A stretch of DNA of 64,000 nucleotides from positions 5,240,739 through 5,304,738 of the forward strand of contig NZ_CP070973.1 in NCBI RefSeq assembly GCF_017086405.1, given 5' to 3'. A program made the position numbers and the translations under genes. Origin of the DNA: Mycobacterium gordonae (lineage in GTDB: Bacteria; Actinomycetota; Actinomycetes; Mycobacteriales; Mycobacteriaceae). Position 1 is the first letter of the stretch. Each line of letters opens with the position of its first letter. The notes beneath the pieces are model-generated. The model was given only the letters and a program-made list of their open reading frames with translations. It was not told the origin of the DNA and searched no databases. This document shows, in pieces, positions 1 to 8,112 of the stretch.

Positions 1-54
1 CAGCACCATGCCCAGCTCTCGGGTGATACCCAGCCCCCGCGCTGCCCACGACAT
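1..54 (-). CDS. 5' end of an unidentified gene running off the left edge
   Basis: On the minus strand an ATG at 52-54, or a TTG two codons upstream, opens a frame that stays open to the window edge (18 codons, beginning MSWAARGLG). A stop lies just upstream at 61-63. A GAGG stretch sits 10-15 bases before the possible starts. Too little is visible for identification. It would be divergent from the acyl-CoA operon starting at 350, sharing its intergenic region. Confidence 0.3.
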   Translation of the reverse strand, partial: MSWAARGLGITRELGMVL

Positions 55-173
55 GACCAATCACCTACCTCAACGTGAAACCGGTGTAGCCGGTGGCGGA
101 TTTCATCGCAGCGCCGCTTCAGTCATCTCGCTCCTTGCGACACCGGATGGGTGGTGCCGAACTGCTGAAATCT

Positions 174-194
174 ATACTGTAACGAATTTAGTAT
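174..194. promoter_or_regulatory. Operator-like inverted repeat in the 55-349 intergenic region
   Basis: ATACT (174-178) and AGTAT (190-194) form an inverted repeat with an 11-base AT-rich spacer. TACTGT at 175-180 fits a plus-strand mycobacterial -10 (TANNNT), and its complement TACAGT fits a minus-strand one, so the site could serve both the edge gene and the operon starting at 350. The rest of 55-349 holds no gene I can support; a run of CACCAC triplets at 298-314 is only low-complexity sequence. Confidence 0.35.
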
Positions 195-349
195 CAGAGC
201 GCGGGGAGGTGTCCACGAAATCGTGGCCCCTGGGCACCCGGCGTCGTCACTCAGGGGTGCCGGGGCGCCGTCATCGCCGACACCCTGTCGCTGCTCACCA
301 CCATCACCACCACCGACACGCTGCCCAATGCCTGGGCCGATGGGGCACC

Positions 350-967
350 ATGACAGACACCACCAGCGAGATCCGGGGCGGTCTCCCCGACGTCCGGCCA
401 CTGGACGCACCACCTGGGCTGGAGCGCTACATCACCGCCCTGCGCCGCCTGCAAGATTTGACCGTCTCCACCAAACCGGATGTTTCGGCGTGGGACACCG
501 CCAGTGAGCATCTCGAAAGCGCCTGCGCCGTACTGGATTCCCATCGGGCTCCGGAGATCGAGGTGCCGGCCGGCCGGATCCTGGAAATTCCTGGATTGGG
601 CCATCCGCTCATGCCGCCGTGGAGTCTGAGTGAAATGGGATCCGACGGAGTCCGGATGCGGGGGCACTTCACCGCCTCCCACGTCGGCGGAAACCGTGCG
701 GTGCACGGCGGCATGATCCCGTTGTTCTACGACTGGCTGTTCGGCATGGTGGTCACCGGTGCGGACATCCGCCCCACCCGCACGGCATTCCTGCATGTGG
801 ACTACCGCAAGATCACACCGATCGACGCACCGCTGGCCGCGCACGGCCGCATCGACCGTGTCGAGGGCCGGAAGGTATTCATCACCGCGAGCATGACAAG
901 CTCCGATGGTGCGGTACTCACCGAAGCGAGCGGCCTGATGGTTCGCCTGCTCCCCCACCAACCGTGA
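350..967 (+). CDS. Hotdog-fold (PaaI-type) acyl-CoA thioesterase
   Basis: This 205-residue protein likely hydrolyses acyl-CoA thioesters in the cytoplasm. The C-terminal half carries the PaaI hotdog signature: GNRAVHGGMI, with the HGG loop, followed by a long hydrophobic helix, then the strand region FLHVDYRKITP. The open frame extends upstream to position 8, but that part is low-complexity and unlike a thioesterase, so I take the ATG at 350. It is the first gene of an operon with a FadD ligase 15 bases downstream and a lipocalin-like gene. Ligase plus thioesterase suggests control of one CoA-thioester pool. The substrate is unknown. The N-terminal ~90 residues are not obviously part of the fold. 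Confidence 0.75.
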   Translation: MTDTTSEIRGGLPDVRPLDAPPGLERYITALRRLQDLTVSTKPDVSAWDTASEHLESACAVLDSHRAPEIEVPAGRILEIPGLGHPLMPPWSLSEMGSDGVRMRGHFTASHVGGNRAVHGGMIPLFYDWLFGMVVTGADIRPTRTAFLHVDYRKITPIDAPLAAHGRIDRVEGRKVFITASMTSSDGAVLTEASGLMVRLLPHQP

Positions 968-982
968 CATCGAAGGATCGTT

Positions 983-2620
983 GTGCCTGAATTCACTGTG
1001 CCTGCTGTCGCCGCGGCCGTCGCCGCCGCGATACCTGACCGCGAACTGGTGGTCCACGGAGACAAGCGCTTCACGTACTCGCAAATCGTCGAGCGATCCA
1101 ACCGGTTGGCCGCCTACCTGCACTCACAAGGGCTGGGCTGCCACACCGAGCGCTCCGCACTTGCCGGCCACGAAGCCGGGCAGGACCTGCTGGGCATCTA
1201 CGCCTACAACGGATCCGAGTTCGTCGAGACGTTGTTCGGCAGCTTCGCGGCGCGGGTGGCTCCGTTCAACGTCAACTACCGCTATGTCAAGAGCGAGCTT
1301 CAGTACCTGTTGGCGGACTCCGGGGCGACCGCATTGCTCTACCACGCGGCATTCGCACCACGGGTGGCCGAGGTGCTGCCGGATCTGCCGGATCTGCGTG
1401 TGCTGATTCAGATCGCCGACGACTCGGGGAACGAACTGATCCACGGCGCAGTCGATTACGAGAACATCGTGTCCACCGCCGCTGAGCCACCGCCGGTCCG
1501 GCATTCCCCCGATGACCTGTATGTGCTCTACACCGGCGGTACGACCGGCATGCCCAAGGGCGTGCTGTGGCGCCAGCACGACATTTTCATGACATCGTTC
1601 GGCGGGCGTGACCTGATGAGCGGTCAGTTCGTCAGTTCCGTCGACGAGATCGTGGCGCGCGTGACGGCCGGCCCCGGGACCAAAGTGATGGTGTTGCCGC
1701 CGTTGATCCACGGAGCCGCGCAGTGGACCGTGATGATGGCCGTGACCACCGGGCAGACCATCGTATTCCCCACTGTCGTCGATCATCTCGATGCCGACGA
1801 CGTGGTGCGCACCATCGATCGCGAGGGCGTGGCGGTGGTGACGGTCGTCGGCGACGCGATAGCCCGTCCACTGGTCGCCGCGATCGAGAAAGGCATCGCC
1901 GACGTCTCGTCATTGTTCGTCGTAGCGAACGGCGGCGCCCTGCTGACGCCGTACGTCAAGCAGCGCCTGATCGATGCCCTGCCCAACGCGATGATCGTCG
2001 ACGGAGTCGGCTCCTCGGAGACCGGCGCCCAGATGCACCACATGTCGACCGCGGGTGCGGTCTCGACAGGCACTTTCAACGCCGGACCGGACACGTTCGT
2101 CGCCGCCGAGGACCTCGCGTCCATCCTGCCGCCTGGTCACGACGGGATCGGCTGGCTGGCTCAGCGCGGCTATGTTCCGTTGGGCTACAAGGGCGATGCC
2201 GCCAAGACGGCCGCCACATTCCCAGTCATCGACGACGTGCGCTACGCGGTTCCCGGTGACCGTGCGCGCCACCACGAGGGCGGCCACATCGAGTTACTGG
2301 GACGGGACTCGGTGACGATCAACTCGGGCGGCGAGAAGATCTTTGCCGAGGAGGTCGAGACTGCGATCGCGTCCCATCCTGCGGTGGCCGACGTCGTTGT
2401 CGCCGGTAGGCCGAGCGAGCGTTGGGGCCAGGAGGTCGTCGCCGTCGTTGCTCTGGCCGAAGGCGCCCGTGCCGACGCGGCGGACCTGGTAACGCATGCC
2501 GGTCAATCGCTGGCCCGCTACAAGTTGCCCAAGGCGGTCGTGTTCCGCACCGTGATCCAGCGCAGTCCGTCGGGCAAGGCCGACTACCGCTGGGCGCGCG
2601 AGCAGGCCCTCAACCCGTGA
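983..2620 (+). CDS. Acyl-CoA synthetase, FadD19-like AMP-forming ligase
   Basis: It activates a carboxylic acid to its CoA thioester via an acyl-AMP. The ~545-residue length is normal for FadD. Motifs in order: phosphate-binding loop LYTGGTTGMPKGVLW near residue 180; adenine-binding VGSSETG near 345; GDRARHHEGG before the hinge; INSGGEKIFAEEVE near 445; and catalytic lysine in SPSGKADYRW near 530. Overall it resembles the steroid side-chain ligase FadD19, which activates bulky or branched acids. A short segment around residues 50-65 (CHTERSAL...EAGQD) is shared with the second FadD at 8964-10583 and not with FadD19 as I recall it, so the two are close paralogs. GTG start, 15 bases after the thioesterase. 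Confidence 0.85.
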   Translation: MPEFTVPAVAAAVAAAIPDRELVVHGDKRFTYSQIVERSNRLAAYLHSQGLGCHTERSALAGHEAGQDLLGIYAYNGSEFVETLFGSFAARVAPFNVNYRYVKSELQYLLADSGATALLYHAAFAPRVAEVLPDLPDLRVLIQIADDSGNELIHGAVDYENIVSTAAEPPPVRHSPDDLYVLYTGGTTGMPKGVLWRQHDIFMTSFGGRDLMSGQFVSSVDEIVARVTAGPGTKVMVLPPLIHGAAQWTVMMAVTTGQTIVFPTVVDHLDADDVVRTIDREGVAVVTVVGDAIARPLVAAIEKGIADVSSLFVVANGGALLTPYVKQRLIDALPNAMIVDGVGSSETGAQMHHMSTAGAVSTGTFNAGPDTFVAAEDLASILPPGHDGIGWLAQRGYVPLGYKGDAAKTAATFPVIDDVRYAVPGDRARHHEGGHIELLGRDSVTINSGGEKIFAEEVETAIASHPAVADVVVAGRPSERWGQEVVAVVALAEGARADAADLVTHAGQSLARYKLPKAVVFRTVIQRSPSGKADYRWAREQALNP

Positions 2621-3003
2621 AGCTGAGCGAGGAACTGCCGGGCGGTTGGCTGTTGGAGTCGTTCGTGTCCCGCCAGGCTGAAACCGGTTCCATCCGTTAT
2701 CCGTTCGGCAAGCATCCGTCTGGCCTGATCCTCTACACCACCGACGGCCACATGTCCGCGCAGTTGACTCCGGATCCCGGCGAATTCGTCTCCTACGGAG
2801 GTCGCTTCGAGGTCGACGAGGCGGCAGCAACGGTCACCCACCATGTGATCATCGCCACGATGCCGGAGTTGTTGCAGCAGCCCCAGATTCGGCACGCGCG
2901 CGTTGACGGAGACCGATTGACGCTGTCGGCGAGCCTGACTTCTGCCGCGGGCACCACGCACAACACGTTGGTCTGGCGCCGAGACCGCGGCCGCCAGGGT
3001 TAG
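2617..3003 (+). CDS. Lipocalin-like domain protein
   Basis: A 128-residue protein with the pattern of the lipocalin-like family (PF13924 type): an opening GGWLLESF strand, HPSGLILYTTDGHMSAQL near residues 32-50, then alternating beta strands. GTG at 2617 overlaps the TGA of the upstream FadD (GTGA), indicating translational coupling. I infer binding of the hydrophobic acid or CoA product handled by its operon partners; members of this family near catabolic genes are largely uncharacterised. No signal peptide is visible, so it is cytoplasmic. Its stop overlaps the stop of the convergent P450 remnant. Confidence 0.7.
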   Translation: MKLSEELPGGWLLESFVSRQAETGSIRYPFGKHPSGLILYTTDGHMSAQLTPDPGEFVSYGGRFEVDEAAATVTHHVIIATMPELLQQPQIRHARVDGDRLTLSASLTSAAGTTHNTLVWRRDRGRQG

Positions 3004-3437
3004 TCCAGCACGCGGACCGGCACATGGCTCCAGCCGGCCACGTTCTGCATGTTGACCCGCGGCACACCTTGCAAGGTGGTTATCACGTCGACGGGAAACA
3101 GCGCGGAGAAATCCTTGCCGAAGTCGAAGCCATCCCGGTGTGCCACGGCCAGATACTTGTCGACCACCTGGTCACCAGCGGCCGCAGCGCCTGAATGGCC
3201 CGCGGGTTGAAGACCTTGTTGAGCAACCCGCGCATGCGACGGTGCGCCGGGGGTCCATCGCGATGATCGAGCCGTGCTCGGTCGCCTGCCCCGTGCGCAC
3301 TCGAGCGAGATCACACCGTGAACGCTGCTGCCACGTCGTCGTGGCGGGTCAGCGCGTAGAAGTCGTATTGCTCGCTGTAATAGACGGGAGCGACGTCGCG
3401 CATCCGGCGGTACGTCTCGTAGGGACTGTCAACGAAG
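3000..3437 (-). pseudogene. Cytochrome P450 pseudogene with frameshifts and a large internal deletion
   Basis: Minus-strand translation gives successive P450 pieces in different frames. First comes an N-terminal piece, DSPYETYRRMRDVAPVYY then FYALTRHDDVAAAFT, ending at a TGA near 3317-3319. Next come PPAHRRMRGLLNKVFNPRAI (near 3250-3185) and DKYLAVAHRDGFDFGKDFSA then LFPVDVITTLQGVP. This joins directly to RVNMQNVAGWSHVPVRVLD, the typical C-terminus of mycobacterial P450s. Roughly two thirds of the gene, including the I-helix, ExxR and haem-cysteine regions, is missing. At least two frameshifts are needed to connect the pieces. It cannot encode a working enzyme. The 5' end is also lost, next to the DUF1275 gene. 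Confidence 0.88.
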
Positions 3438-4173
3438 CCTGGCTACCGACTTCGAGCCGCCCGACGGGGTGCGTAACCGGCCGCAGAACGGCCCCGTTGA
3501 CAGCAGCGGTGCGGCGGTGCTGCACGACGTAGACGCTGCCCAACGACACGCAGATGGCGGCGGGAATGAGCAGCGCGTATCCGCCGAACCGCGCGCCGGC
3601 CAGAATCCCGGCCACCCCGCCGCCGAGGAACAGCAACAGCGTCACCGCGAGCATCGCGGCCTTCCATGCGTCGATGCCATGCTTGCGGCTGCGCCCGATC
3701 ATCAGCCCCAGATCGGTGATGGTGCCGGTGAAATGCGTGGTGCGCACGGCCATTCCGCGGAAGCTGGAGGTCAGCCCGTTCTGTAGGCCGAGAGCCGCCG
3801 CTGCCAGCAGCGCCTGTACGCCGGTATCGACCGCGGTTTCTTCCACTCCGGCGGCGGCCAGCAACAGCAGCGCTGCCTGTGCGGTCAGCACGATGGCGTG
3901 ACGTGGACCCAGTGCGACTCGGGTCGAGGTCAGCAGCGCCCCCGCGATGGCCGAGCCGATCAGGAACCCCAGCAAGATGGCGAGGAGTACGTGGCTCTCG
4001 TATCGCCACGGATTGGCGGTATCCATGCTGAGCTGGGTGGTCACCCCGGTGAGGTTGCCCACCGGCACGGCCAGAATCATGAGCGCTACCGCATTCACCA
4101 GGCCGGCGTTGAACGCCAACGCCCCGCAATATGCGAGCAGGCGCCCTGGAAGTGTCGGAACCTTGTCGGACAT
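3349..4173 (-). CDS. YoaK/DUF1275 family membrane protein with a run-on C-terminus
   Basis: A 274-residue integral membrane protein of the DUF1275 family (function unknown), with about six hydrophobic segments and the family-typical stretches NLTGVTTQLSMDTA, GLQNGLTSSFRGMAVRTTHF (near 140-160) and TGTITDLG. The start at 4173 is set by GGGGGAGGAAAG just upstream. The family usually ends soon after the last membrane segment, near residue 230. Here the last ~45 residues are polar, of unusual composition, and overlap the P450 remnant out of frame, so the original stop was probably lost in the rearrangement that damaged the P450. Confidence 0.78.
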   Translation of the reverse strand: MSDKVPTLPGRLLAYCGALAFNAGLVNAVALMILAVPVGNLTGVTTQLSMDTANPWRYESHVLLAILLGFLIGSAIAGALLTSTRVALGPRHAIVLTAQAALLLLAAAGVEETAVDTGVQALLAAAALGLQNGLTSSFRGMAVRTTHFTGTITDLGLMIGRSRKHGIDAWKAAMLAVTLLLFLGGGVAGILAGARFGGYALLIPAAICVSLGSVYVVQHRRTAAVNGAVLRPVTHPVGRLEVGSQASLTVPTRRTAGCATSLPSITASNTTSTR

Positions 4174-4349
4174 TCGCTTTCCTCCCCCGGGGATCGGCCA
4201 GTCGGTCGCCGCGTGCTGGGCTACCTGCGAGCTGACGCCAATGCTGGTGGCGCGGCCTTGGAGGATTCTTGGGCGAGTCTTGGGGCCGCGCGCGACGCGT
4301 TCTGCCAAAGCAGAGGTGTGGTTCAGCGCGTCGGCGGGAATCGGAGGGT

Positions 4350-5417
4350 ATGGCCGGCTATGACACCGATCGCACACCGGGGACAGAGCGCAGACACGCC
4401 CCCGATCCAGATGACCCGAGCAAGCCGGACTCCCCGGACGACCTGACCAGAGCGTCCTGGTTGTTCGTGCTGCGAAAGACCGCATCCGAATTCACCAAGG
4501 ATCAGTGCCTCGACCTCGCCGCGGGACTCACGTACTACGCGGTGCTGTCGCTGTTTCCGGCGCTGCTGGTGCTGGTTTCGCTGCTCGGTGTTGTCGGTGA
4601 GGGCCGGCGTACCACCGACGCCCTGCTCGAGGTGGTGGGCGGGGTGGCTCCCGCGTCCACGGTCGACACGCTGCGCCAGCCGATTCAGCAGGTGGTTGAC
4701 AACCCTTCGGCCGGGCTTGCACTGGTGTTCAGTGCGCTTGCCGCGTTGTGGTCGGCCTCGGGGTATGTCGGCGCGTTCGGACGGGCGATGAACCGTGTCT
4801 ACGAGATCGGCGAGGGACGCCCGGTATGGAAGCTGCGGCCGCTGCAGTTGGTGCTGACGCTTGCCGGACTGGTGCTGGCCGCCGCGGTGGCGTTCATGCT
4901 GGTCATCAGTGGTCCGGTCACCGAAGCCGTCGGGCGGGCCGCCGGCGTGGGAAGCGCCGCCCAGACCGCCTGGGCGATCGTCAAGTGGCCTGCCATCCTG
5001 GCGATCGTCACGCTCGTCGTGGCGATCCTCTACTACGCAACGCCCAACGTCCAGCAGCCGAAGTTTCGTTGGCTCAGCATCGGTGCGGCGGTCGCCATCG
5101 TGGTATGGGCTGCCGCCTCGGTCGGGTTCGGCTTCTACGTCAGCCACTTCGGCAGTTACAACAAGACTTACGGCGCACTCAGCGGCGTGATCGTGTTCCT
5201 GCTGTGGCTGTGGATCACGAATCTGGCATTGCTATTCGGCGCCGAGCTTGACGCCGAGTTGGAGCGGGGCCGGCAGCTGCAGGCCGGAATCGAGGCCGAA
5301 CACGAACTGCAGCTGCCCCCCAAAGACACTCGCGTCCTCGAGAAAAGCGCCGCCGCCCAGCGCAAGGACATCAGGCGCGGACGCTGGTTACGCCGTACCC
5401 GCGGCCGCCGCGAATGA
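4350..5417 (+). CDS. YihY/BrkB family inner-membrane protein
   Basis: A 355-residue YihY/BrkB (YhjD-type) membrane protein. The N-terminus is charged and proline-rich (residues 1-40). The family core follows: DLAAGLTYYAVLSLFPALL near 65-83; ALWSASGYVGAFGRAMNRVY near 132-152; three more hydrophobic segments; and FGSYNKTYGALSGVIVFLLW near 268-288. The C-terminal ~60 residues are charged and probably cytoplasmic. The family is poorly understood; annotations as RNase BN are obsolete. ATG at 4350 is used because the frame upstream is not conserved-looking. It is divergent from the DUF1275 gene. Confidence 0.8.
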   Translation: MAGYDTDRTPGTERRHAPDPDDPSKPDSPDDLTRASWLFVLRKTASEFTKDQCLDLAAGLTYYAVLSLFPALLVLVSLLGVVGEGRRTTDALLEVVGGVAPASTVDTLRQPIQQVVDNPSAGLALVFSALAALWSASGYVGAFGRAMNRVYEIGEGRPVWKLRPLQLVLTLAGLVLAAAVAFMLVISGPVTEAVGRAAGVGSAAQTAWAIVKWPAILAIVTLVVAILYYATPNVQQPKFRWLSIGAAVAIVVWAAASVGFGFYVSHFGSYNKTYGALSGVIVFLLWLWITNLALLFGAELDAELERGRQLQAGIEAEHELQLPPKDTRVLEKSAAAQRKDIRRGRWLRRTRGRRE

Positions 5418-5552
5418 CCGCAAATGCCGAAGGCTCAAACGCTTCCCGCACCCGCCTGCTCGGCAGCGTGACCGCAGGCAGACCGGTCAGTTTTCGCGGC
5501 CACCTGAACTCAGCCCGGGGCGCAGCGCTGCCGGCGTCACCGTCACATCGTC

Positions 5553-5558
5553 TACGGT
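5553..5558 (+). promoter_or_regulatory. -10 box of a probable leaderless transcript
   Basis: TACGGT lies exactly six bases before the ATG at 5565, matching the mycobacterial TANNNT-N6-start arrangement of leaderless genes. There is no Shine-Dalgarno sequence before that ATG, which supports the reading. Confidence 0.5.
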
Positions 5559-5564
5559 CGAAGT

Positions 5565-5813
5565 ATGGCCGAAATCTCGGGAAAAGATCGCATCGACGAC
5601 GTCGCCGCCGGTGACGTCATCGCCATCGACCGCGGATCGGGTGAAAAGCCGTACAAGGTCGTCTTCAAGGACTCCACCGACTCGGGCTATGTCGTCACGC
5701 TCGAGGGCGACAACGGTGAAACGTTCCAGGTCGACATCGCAGCCGGCACCCCTGTGGCGAGGTCACTGGAATCGAAATGGGAGTCGACGCAAAGCCCTAC
5801 GTCACACACCTGA
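5565..5813 (+). CDS. Conserved hypothetical protein, small beta-rich
   Basis: An 82-residue acidic protein beginning MAEISGKDRIDDV. Its core reads as short beta strands with turns (AGDVIAIDRGSGEKPYKVVF, then YVVTLEGDNGETFQVDIAAG), compatible with a small SH3-like or OB-like barrel. I do not recognise a named family. The start is chosen from the -10 box six bases upstream. It stands alone between the BrkB gene and the convergent acyl-CoA dehydrogenase operon. Confidence 0.6.
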   Translation: MAEISGKDRIDDVAAGDVIAIDRGSGEKPYKVVFKDSTDSGYVVTLEGDNGETFQVDIAAGTPVARSLESKWESTQSPTSHT

Positions 5814-5866
5814 CCTTCCCGCCGAGCAGCCGCAAAGGTGCCCGAAGCAGCGCGATTTCAGGGATT

Positions 5867-7066
5867 TCACTGTCCGCTCGCCACAGGTGGTGAGTAGTTC
5901 GGCTTGCCCAGGGCCAGCACGCGCTGAGCGATCATGTTGCGGAACACCTCGAGCGTGCCCCCGTAGATCCCGGCCAGCGGAGCGAAGCGGTAGAGGTATT
6001 CCGACGCACCGTTGTCGGCAGCGCCGTCGGTCTCGACGGGAAGCACCGATGCCGGCCCGGCGATGTCCATCAGGTCCCCCCCGATGTCGCGCATGGTCTG
6101 CGCCTGCGCGACGCGACCGAAGATGCTCGGTGTCGACAGGGCCGCCTCCAGGCGAGCGGCGCTGCGGCCCAGCCGATAGGCGATCGACTCATCGTCGATC
6201 GCGCGTACACCGCCCGAATCGGGTTGTCCGACCCGGCCTGCCACGGCGTCCAGCGCGGCGGACATGAATCCGGTCTGGTGCTGCATGATGGCGAGGTCCT
6301 GCAACCCGTCCGATGCGGCGGCCACCGCACCGTGCTCGGCATCCAACGGCCCGCGCAACACGGTCCATCCGCCGTTAACCTCACCGAGGAGATACTTGTC
6401 GTCAACGCGCACGTCGCTGTAGTAGACGATGTTGGTTCGGTCACCGTCGACGGTGCGGATGCCCTGGATCTCGATGCCGGGTAGATCCAGGGGGACCAGA
6501 AACATGGTCAGGCTCTTGTGCTTTCGCGCATCCGGATCGGTGTTGGTGATCAGGAAAACATACTGGCAATTGTGCGCGCCGGTGGTGAACATCTTCGAGC
6601 CATTGATGATCCAGCTCGACCCGTCCGCCTCCGGCACCGCGCGCGTCTTGCACGTCGCGATGTCCGAGCCGCCCTCGGGTTCGGTGTAACCCAGGCACAT
6701 TCGCACCTCACCGGTGAAAACCTTCGGCAACACCTCGTCGACGAGTTCGGGTTTGCCGAATGCGGCAACGGCTCGCGCCACCATGGCCGTGGTTCCCCAG
6801 GTCACCCATGGGGTGTGCACACGACGCTTCTCCAGTTCCCAGATGCGACGGCGGACCCGGGTGAAACCGCCGTCGGACAACGGCTTCCACTCCTTCTTCA
6901 GGTACCCGGCCGCGCCGATCGCCAAGTGCACGCCCTCGTCGAAGTTATCACCGGTTTCCCGGTCACGGCGGCGAACGTCGTCAGTGACGTGTTCAGCGAG
7001 AAAGGCACGAACCTCCAGGAGAAAGTCCTGGTCGTCGTCACTGAGTGCTACCAGACTGAAATCCAT
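5867..7066 (-). CDS. Acyl-CoA dehydrogenase, large subunit of a heteromeric pair
   Basis: A 399-residue FAD-dependent acyl-CoA dehydrogenase. It shows the flavin/substrate segment GYTEPEGGSDIATCKTRAV near residues 130-148, IINGSKMFTTGAHNCQYVFL, and a C-terminal YGGTLEVFRNMIAQRVLALG in place of the usual YEGTSEIQ. That form is typical of steroid-type FadE proteins that assemble as alpha2beta2 heterotetramers. The partner subunit gene ends six bases upstream. The start at 7066 (MDFSLVALSDDD) is the normal beginning of the family. Last gene of the five-gene operon read from about 11.94 kb; likely alpha,beta-dehydrogenation of a bulky acyl-CoA. Confidence 0.85.
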   Translation of the reverse strand: MDFSLVALSDDDQDFLLEVRAFLAEHVTDDVRRRDRETGDNFDEGVHLAIGAAGYLKKEWKPLSDGGFTRVRRRIWELEKRRVHTPWVTWGTTAMVARAVAAFGKPELVDEVLPKVFTGEVRMCLGYTEPEGGSDIATCKTRAVPEADGSSWIINGSKMFTTGAHNCQYVFLITNTDPDARKHKSLTMFLVPLDLPGIEIQGIRTVDGDRTNIVYYSDVRVDDKYLLGEVNGGWTVLRGPLDAEHGAVAAASDGLQDLAIMQHQTGFMSAALDAVAGRVGQPDSGGVRAIDDESIAYRLGRSAARLEAALSTPSIFGRVAQAQTMRDIGGDLMDIAGPASVLPVETDGAADNGASEYLYRFAPLAGIYGGTLEVFRNMIAQRVLALGKPNYSPPVASGQ

Positions 7067-7071
7067 TGCCC

Positions 7072-8109
7072 CTAAGCACTTTCCCGCTCGGCGACGAGCC
7101 GCCCGACATGCCTGGCCGTCACACCCGGATCGCCTCCGGCCAGCACCCAGCCGCGGGCCCGAACCAGATAAGCCGTCGCGGCGGCTTCGACCGATACCCC
7201 GAGACCGCCCTGGATGTGTACCGCCATGGTCGCCGCCTTGGGCGCCTCCTCGGCCATGAACACGAACGCGCACCCAGGCAATTCGGGTCGCTCGTCGGGT
7301 TCGTTGTCGAGGAACCAGGCGGCGCGCCGGGCGAGGTTGCGGCCACCTTGCACCGCGATCGACATGTTGGCCAGCGGGTGCGAAATCGCTTGCAGCGTCG
7401 AGATGGGCACCCCGAGCGTGTAGCGCGACTTGGCGAACTCGGCCGCGATGGTCATCGTCTGCTCGACCAGACCGGTCAGCGCCGCGGCGGTCAGCACCCG
7501 CCATTCGTCGATGGCCCGGCGGTAGGCCGCGATCGCCGACGCGCCGGTGCCTAGAACCGCCCGCGACTCGGTCGTGCCGGGATCCACCCACGCCATGGGC
7601 AGCTGGCCGAGATTGGGCACGCGCTCGGGGCGCGCAACGAAACTCACCAGGACGATGTCGTCCCCGTCGCGCACGATCAGCCCGTCGGCGACGGCCGCAG
7701 ATGCGATGAGACGCCGTCCCGCGGCAGGTTCCGGGGCGATATCCAGGCCGAGGATCCGGTTGCCTTCGACGACCGCGGATGTCAGCGCGCCCAGTCGCTC
7801 GGCCAGACGCGACGCACAGACATGGTCGATCCACGGCACCGGCGCCAACGCCCGTCCCATTTCCTCGGCGACCAACGCCAGGTCGACCAGTGTTGCCCCG
7901 TCTCCGCCCGCATGCTCGCTCACTGCCATCGAGGTGGCGCCCATGGCGCACAACCGCTCCCAGAGGCTCTCGTCGAATCCGGTCTCCTGAGCGGCCCACA
8001 CGGTCTCGATCGGGCAGTGGGTGTCCAGCAGTTGACGGTAGGCGGACTGCAGCGCTTTGTGGTCCTCCGTCAGGCTGTAGTCGACGCGGCGTAGTTCGTA
8101 GCGATCCAT
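7072..8109 (-). CDS. Acyl-CoA dehydrogenase, small subunit
   Basis: A 345-residue acyl-CoA dehydrogenase-like protein, shorter than a homotetrameric enzyme. The N-terminal helical domain (SLTEDHKALQSAYRQLLD) and C-terminal helical domain are recognisable (QAISHPLANMSIAVQGGRNL near 240; VHIQGGLGVSVEAAATAY near 300). The middle beta domain is reduced and there is no EGTSEIQ catalytic motif. That pattern fits the small subunit of heteromeric FadE enzymes, with the partner being the gene five bases downstream. The stop is TAG at 7072-7074. Preceded in the operon by an amidohydrolase three bases away. Confidence 0.82.
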   Translation of the reverse strand: MDRYELRRVDYSLTEDHKALQSAYRQLLDTHCPIETVWAAQETGFDESLWERLCAMGATSMAVSEHAGGDGATLVDLALVAEEMGRALAPVPWIDHVCASRLAERLGALTSAVVEGNRILGLDIAPEPAAGRRLIASAAVADGLIVRDGDDIVLVSFVARPERVPNLGQLPMAWVDPGTTESRAVLGTGASAIAAYRRAIDEWRVLTAAALTGLVEQTMTIAAEFAKSRYTLGVPISTLQAISHPLANMSIAVQGGRNLARRAAWFLDNEPDERPELPGCAFVFMAEEAPKAATMAVHIQGGLGVSVEAAATAYLVRARGWVLAGGDPGVTARHVGRLVAERESA

Positions 8110-8112
8110 GCC

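Noticed and set aside
8..349. Upstream in-frame extension of the thioesterase gene
   Set aside because: The extra 114 codons include a poly-His/Arg low-complexity stretch and cover the promoter-like inverted repeat; thioesterase homology begins after the ATG at 350.
4743..5251. Long open frames antisense or shifted within the BrkB gene and many other genes
   Set aside because: High-GC coding DNA produces long shadow frames; these are Arg/Pro/Ala-rich and match no family.
5414..5614. 66-codon frame overlapping the BrkB stop by four bases
   Set aside because: Arg/Ser-rich composition, runs into poly-Arg, and overlaps the better-supported gene at 5565 in another frame.
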